Source: an uncultured Planctomycetales bacterium
Lineage (GTDB): Bacteria > Planctomycetota > Planctomycetia > Isosphaerales > Isosphaeraceae
NCBI GenBank assembly: GCA_903926465.1
Contig: CAIYJE010000141.1
Coordinates: forward strand, 1-64,000
Length of the DNA stretch: 64,000 nucleotides
Direction of reading: 5' to 3'
Shown here: one piece after another, positions 62,730 through 64,000 of the stretch
How positions within the stretch are numbered: position 1 is the first letter of the stretch
How the letters are laid out: every line of letters starts with the position of its first letter
Notes under the pieces: generated by a model
Seen by the model: only the letters and a program-made list of their open reading frames with translations
Told to the model about the DNA's origin: nothing
Database searches by the model: none
Translations under genes and position numbers: made by a program

Positions 62730-64000
62730 ATGGTCATTCCGCTTCTGGCCAGTCTCTGGCTGTCTATGATTCCTGGGGCCTTTGAGGACAAGCCCTCAAC
62801 CGATCAGGGAACGATGGCAACGGTGCTGACCGACGTTTATCGTGGGCCCGATGGGCAAATTGTCACCTTGCAGCCCCCTATCGGTGGTGCCACGGTTCTG
62901 CTCGTTTACTCCACCGAATGCCCCATTTCCAATTACTTCAGCGCCACCTTGAACAGCCTGGTGGAGCGGTTTGGCGAAAGCCGAGTCCGCTGGGCGGGCC
63001 TCTGCGTTGATCCCGAAATCACACCAGAAAACCAGCAGAAACATGCCGCAGAGTATAAGCTCGCATTCCCGGTAATCGCCGATCGAACGGGACAGATCGC
63101 CCGCCAGATTGGGGCCACCGTTACCCCCGAGGTGTTCGTTTTCAGCCCGAACGGGGAAGTGGCCTACCACGGCCGAATTGACGACCAGTACGCAGCGCGA
63201 ACCGTCAAAACCACCGCACCCAAAACCCACGATCTGGCCGCTGCGCTTGAGGCGGTACTGGCCGGCAAGAACCCAGAGATCCGCGAGGCCAAGGCCGTAG
63301 GCTGCCCGCTACCCGAACCCGCCAAGGTTTCCGGACAGGCCGTGACCTACGCCCGTGACGTGGCCCCAATCCTTTTCAACAACTGCCTGGAATGCCATCG
63401 CCAGACCCAGATGGGCCCATTCACACTCGGAACCTACGAACAGGCTCGCCAGCGAGCGGCCGACCTTGCCGCCGTGGCTGAGAATCGGCAAATGCCACCG
63501 TTCCGGCCCCGGTCCGGTTTTGGCCAGCGGTTTGCGCACGATCGCTCGCTCTCAACCCAGGAAATTGCCACGCTCAAAGCCTGGGCCGACACCGGCGCAC
63601 CGGAAGGAGACCCGGCCGACCTCCCCAAAATGCCAACCTTCTCTGATGACTGGGCCATGGGCACACCCGACCTGATTATCGAGATGCCTGAAGACTTCCA
63701 GCTTCCCGCCACCGGAGCAGACATTTACCGCTGCTTTGTGATTCCCACGGAGCTTGGCAAAGATCAGTTCGTGTCGGGGATTGAGTACAAGCCGGGGAAC
63801 CCCCGCGTGGTTCACCACATTCTGGGTTTTGTGGATACCTCGGGCGAGGCTACAAAAAAGGACCAGGCCGAGGATGGACCTGGCTACACCTGTTTCAGTG
63901 GCCCCGGAATTCGTCCTCGTGCAGACCTGGGTGGCTGGGCGCCCGGAGTGACCGCCAGTCAGTTGCCAGCGGGGCTGGGGCGGCCCATGCCCAACAATTC
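62730..64000 (+). CDS. Redoxin / c-type-heme-motif / monooxygenase-like fusion (runs off window)
   Basis: This is a protein of more than 423 residues, truncated by the window edge. A signal peptide (MVIPLLASLWLSMIPGAFE) is followed by a thioredoxin-like redoxin domain (about 30-180) with STECPISNYF, only one Cys of the usual CxxC. Then ARDVAPILFNNCLECHRQTQ carries the heme motif CxxCH (about residue 213), typical of the cytochrome-like segment of planctomycete exported enzymes. From about 300 it looks like copper ascorbate-dependent monooxygenases (GIEYKPGNPRVVHHIL, with His-His). Such fusions are frequent in planctomycetes; the substrate is unknown. ATG 62730 has GGGAGCAAG just upstream. Confidence 0.8.
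   Translation, partial: MVIPLLASLWLSMIPGAFEDKPSTDQGTMATVLTDVYRGPDGQIVTLQPPIGGATVLLVYSTECPISNYFSATLNSLVERFGESRVRWAGLCVDPEITPENQQKHAAEYKLAFPVIADRTGQIARQIGATVTPEVFVFSPNGEVAYHGRIDDQYAARTVKTTAPKTHDLAAALEAVLAGKNPEIREAKAVGCPLPEPAKVSGQAVTYARDVAPILFNNCLECHRQTQMGPFTLGTYEQARQRAADLAAVAENRQMPPFRPRSGFGQRFAHDRSLSTQEIATLKAWADTGAPEGDPADLPKMPTFSDDWAMGTPDLIIEMPEDFQLPATGADIYRCFVIPTELGKDQFVSGIEYKPGNPRVVHHILGFVDTSGEATKKDQAEDGPGYTCFSGPGIRPRADLGGWAPGVTASQLPAGLGRPMPNN

Noticed and set aside
1-64000. CRISPR array, prophage or defence island
   Set aside because: No evenly spaced direct repeats, phage structural genes or restriction/toxin families are visible. The two-copy repeats are palindromic and intergenic.

Overview
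The window looks like chromosome from a planctomycete. The best evidence is a 66-residue protein at 61074-61274 that matches the small basic protein regarded as a signature of the Planctomycetes-Verrucomicrobia-Chlamydiae group. Further support comes from a redoxin / c-type-heme-motif / monooxygenase-like fusion at the right edge, a TPR protein ending in two RNA polymerase alpha C-terminal domains, and ExbB/ExbD genes beside AsmA-like and unknown membrane proteins. The order (perhaps Gemmatales) is a guess. Gene density is high, and most genes are housekeeping genes in short co-directional runs. No prophage, CRISPR array or obvious defence island is visible.

Layout. 1-1369: one end of an IS66-family element (tnpA, tnpB, start of tnpC, one terminal repeat). 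1370-5085: an FxLYD-like secreted protein, a zinc-ribbon protein, a DsbA/FrnE-type oxidoreductase and tRNA-Met with its terminator. 5086-6834: ettA and its terminator. 6881-8031: a complete IS630-type element whose repeats and TA target duplication can be read directly. 8034-8721: a repeat-rich stretch with no gene. 8722-10267: pdxH and a short-chain dehydrogenase. 10482-14351: ffh, a small membrane protein, rpsP, trmD, rplS and a terminator, one translation operon. 14828-16943: a membrane glycosyltransferase-like protein and a VIT-type metal transporter.

17095-24291 (minus strand) holds birA next to the biotin enzyme pyruvate carboxylase, then an ApgM-like protein directly downstream of homoserine dehydrogenase, which suggests that it may act as the homoserine kinase. 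24632-27756 (plus) encodes an HlyD-type adaptor and two membrane proteins. 27781-34738 holds queD (minus), the TPR/double alpha-CTD protein, tgt, yajC and a fused secDF. 34882-37620 (minus) holds a pentapeptide protein, a CCA-adding enzyme/poly(A) polymerase, rsmD and a doubtful small ORF. 37587-38921 (plus) is an unknown secreted protein.

38908-48737 (minus) is a long run: rimO, pgsA, uppP, addB, addA. AddB keeps the nuclease and iron-sulphur cysteines but has lost its Walker A; AddA keeps the helicase motifs but shows no nuclease motif. 48918-53571 holds tRNA-Arg, a SelO-type AMPylase, a quinone oxidoreductase, a Rieske ferredoxin and a LOG-family hydrolase. 54013-60608 (minus) runs purC, aroC, an AsmA-like protein, exbB, exbD, exbD and an unknown membrane protein. 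61074-64000 (plus) holds the small basic protein, a ZIP transporter and the edge-truncated redoxin fusion.

In several genes the ribosome-binding site points to a start other than the longest frame (rpsP GTG, Rieske GTG, HlyD TTG, LOG TTG, rplS, rimO, hom, queD). The strongest leads are the TPR/double alpha-CTD protein, the split-activity AddAB pair, the ApgM-like gene beside hom, the ExbB/ExbD locus, and two families of hairpin-bearing repeats.
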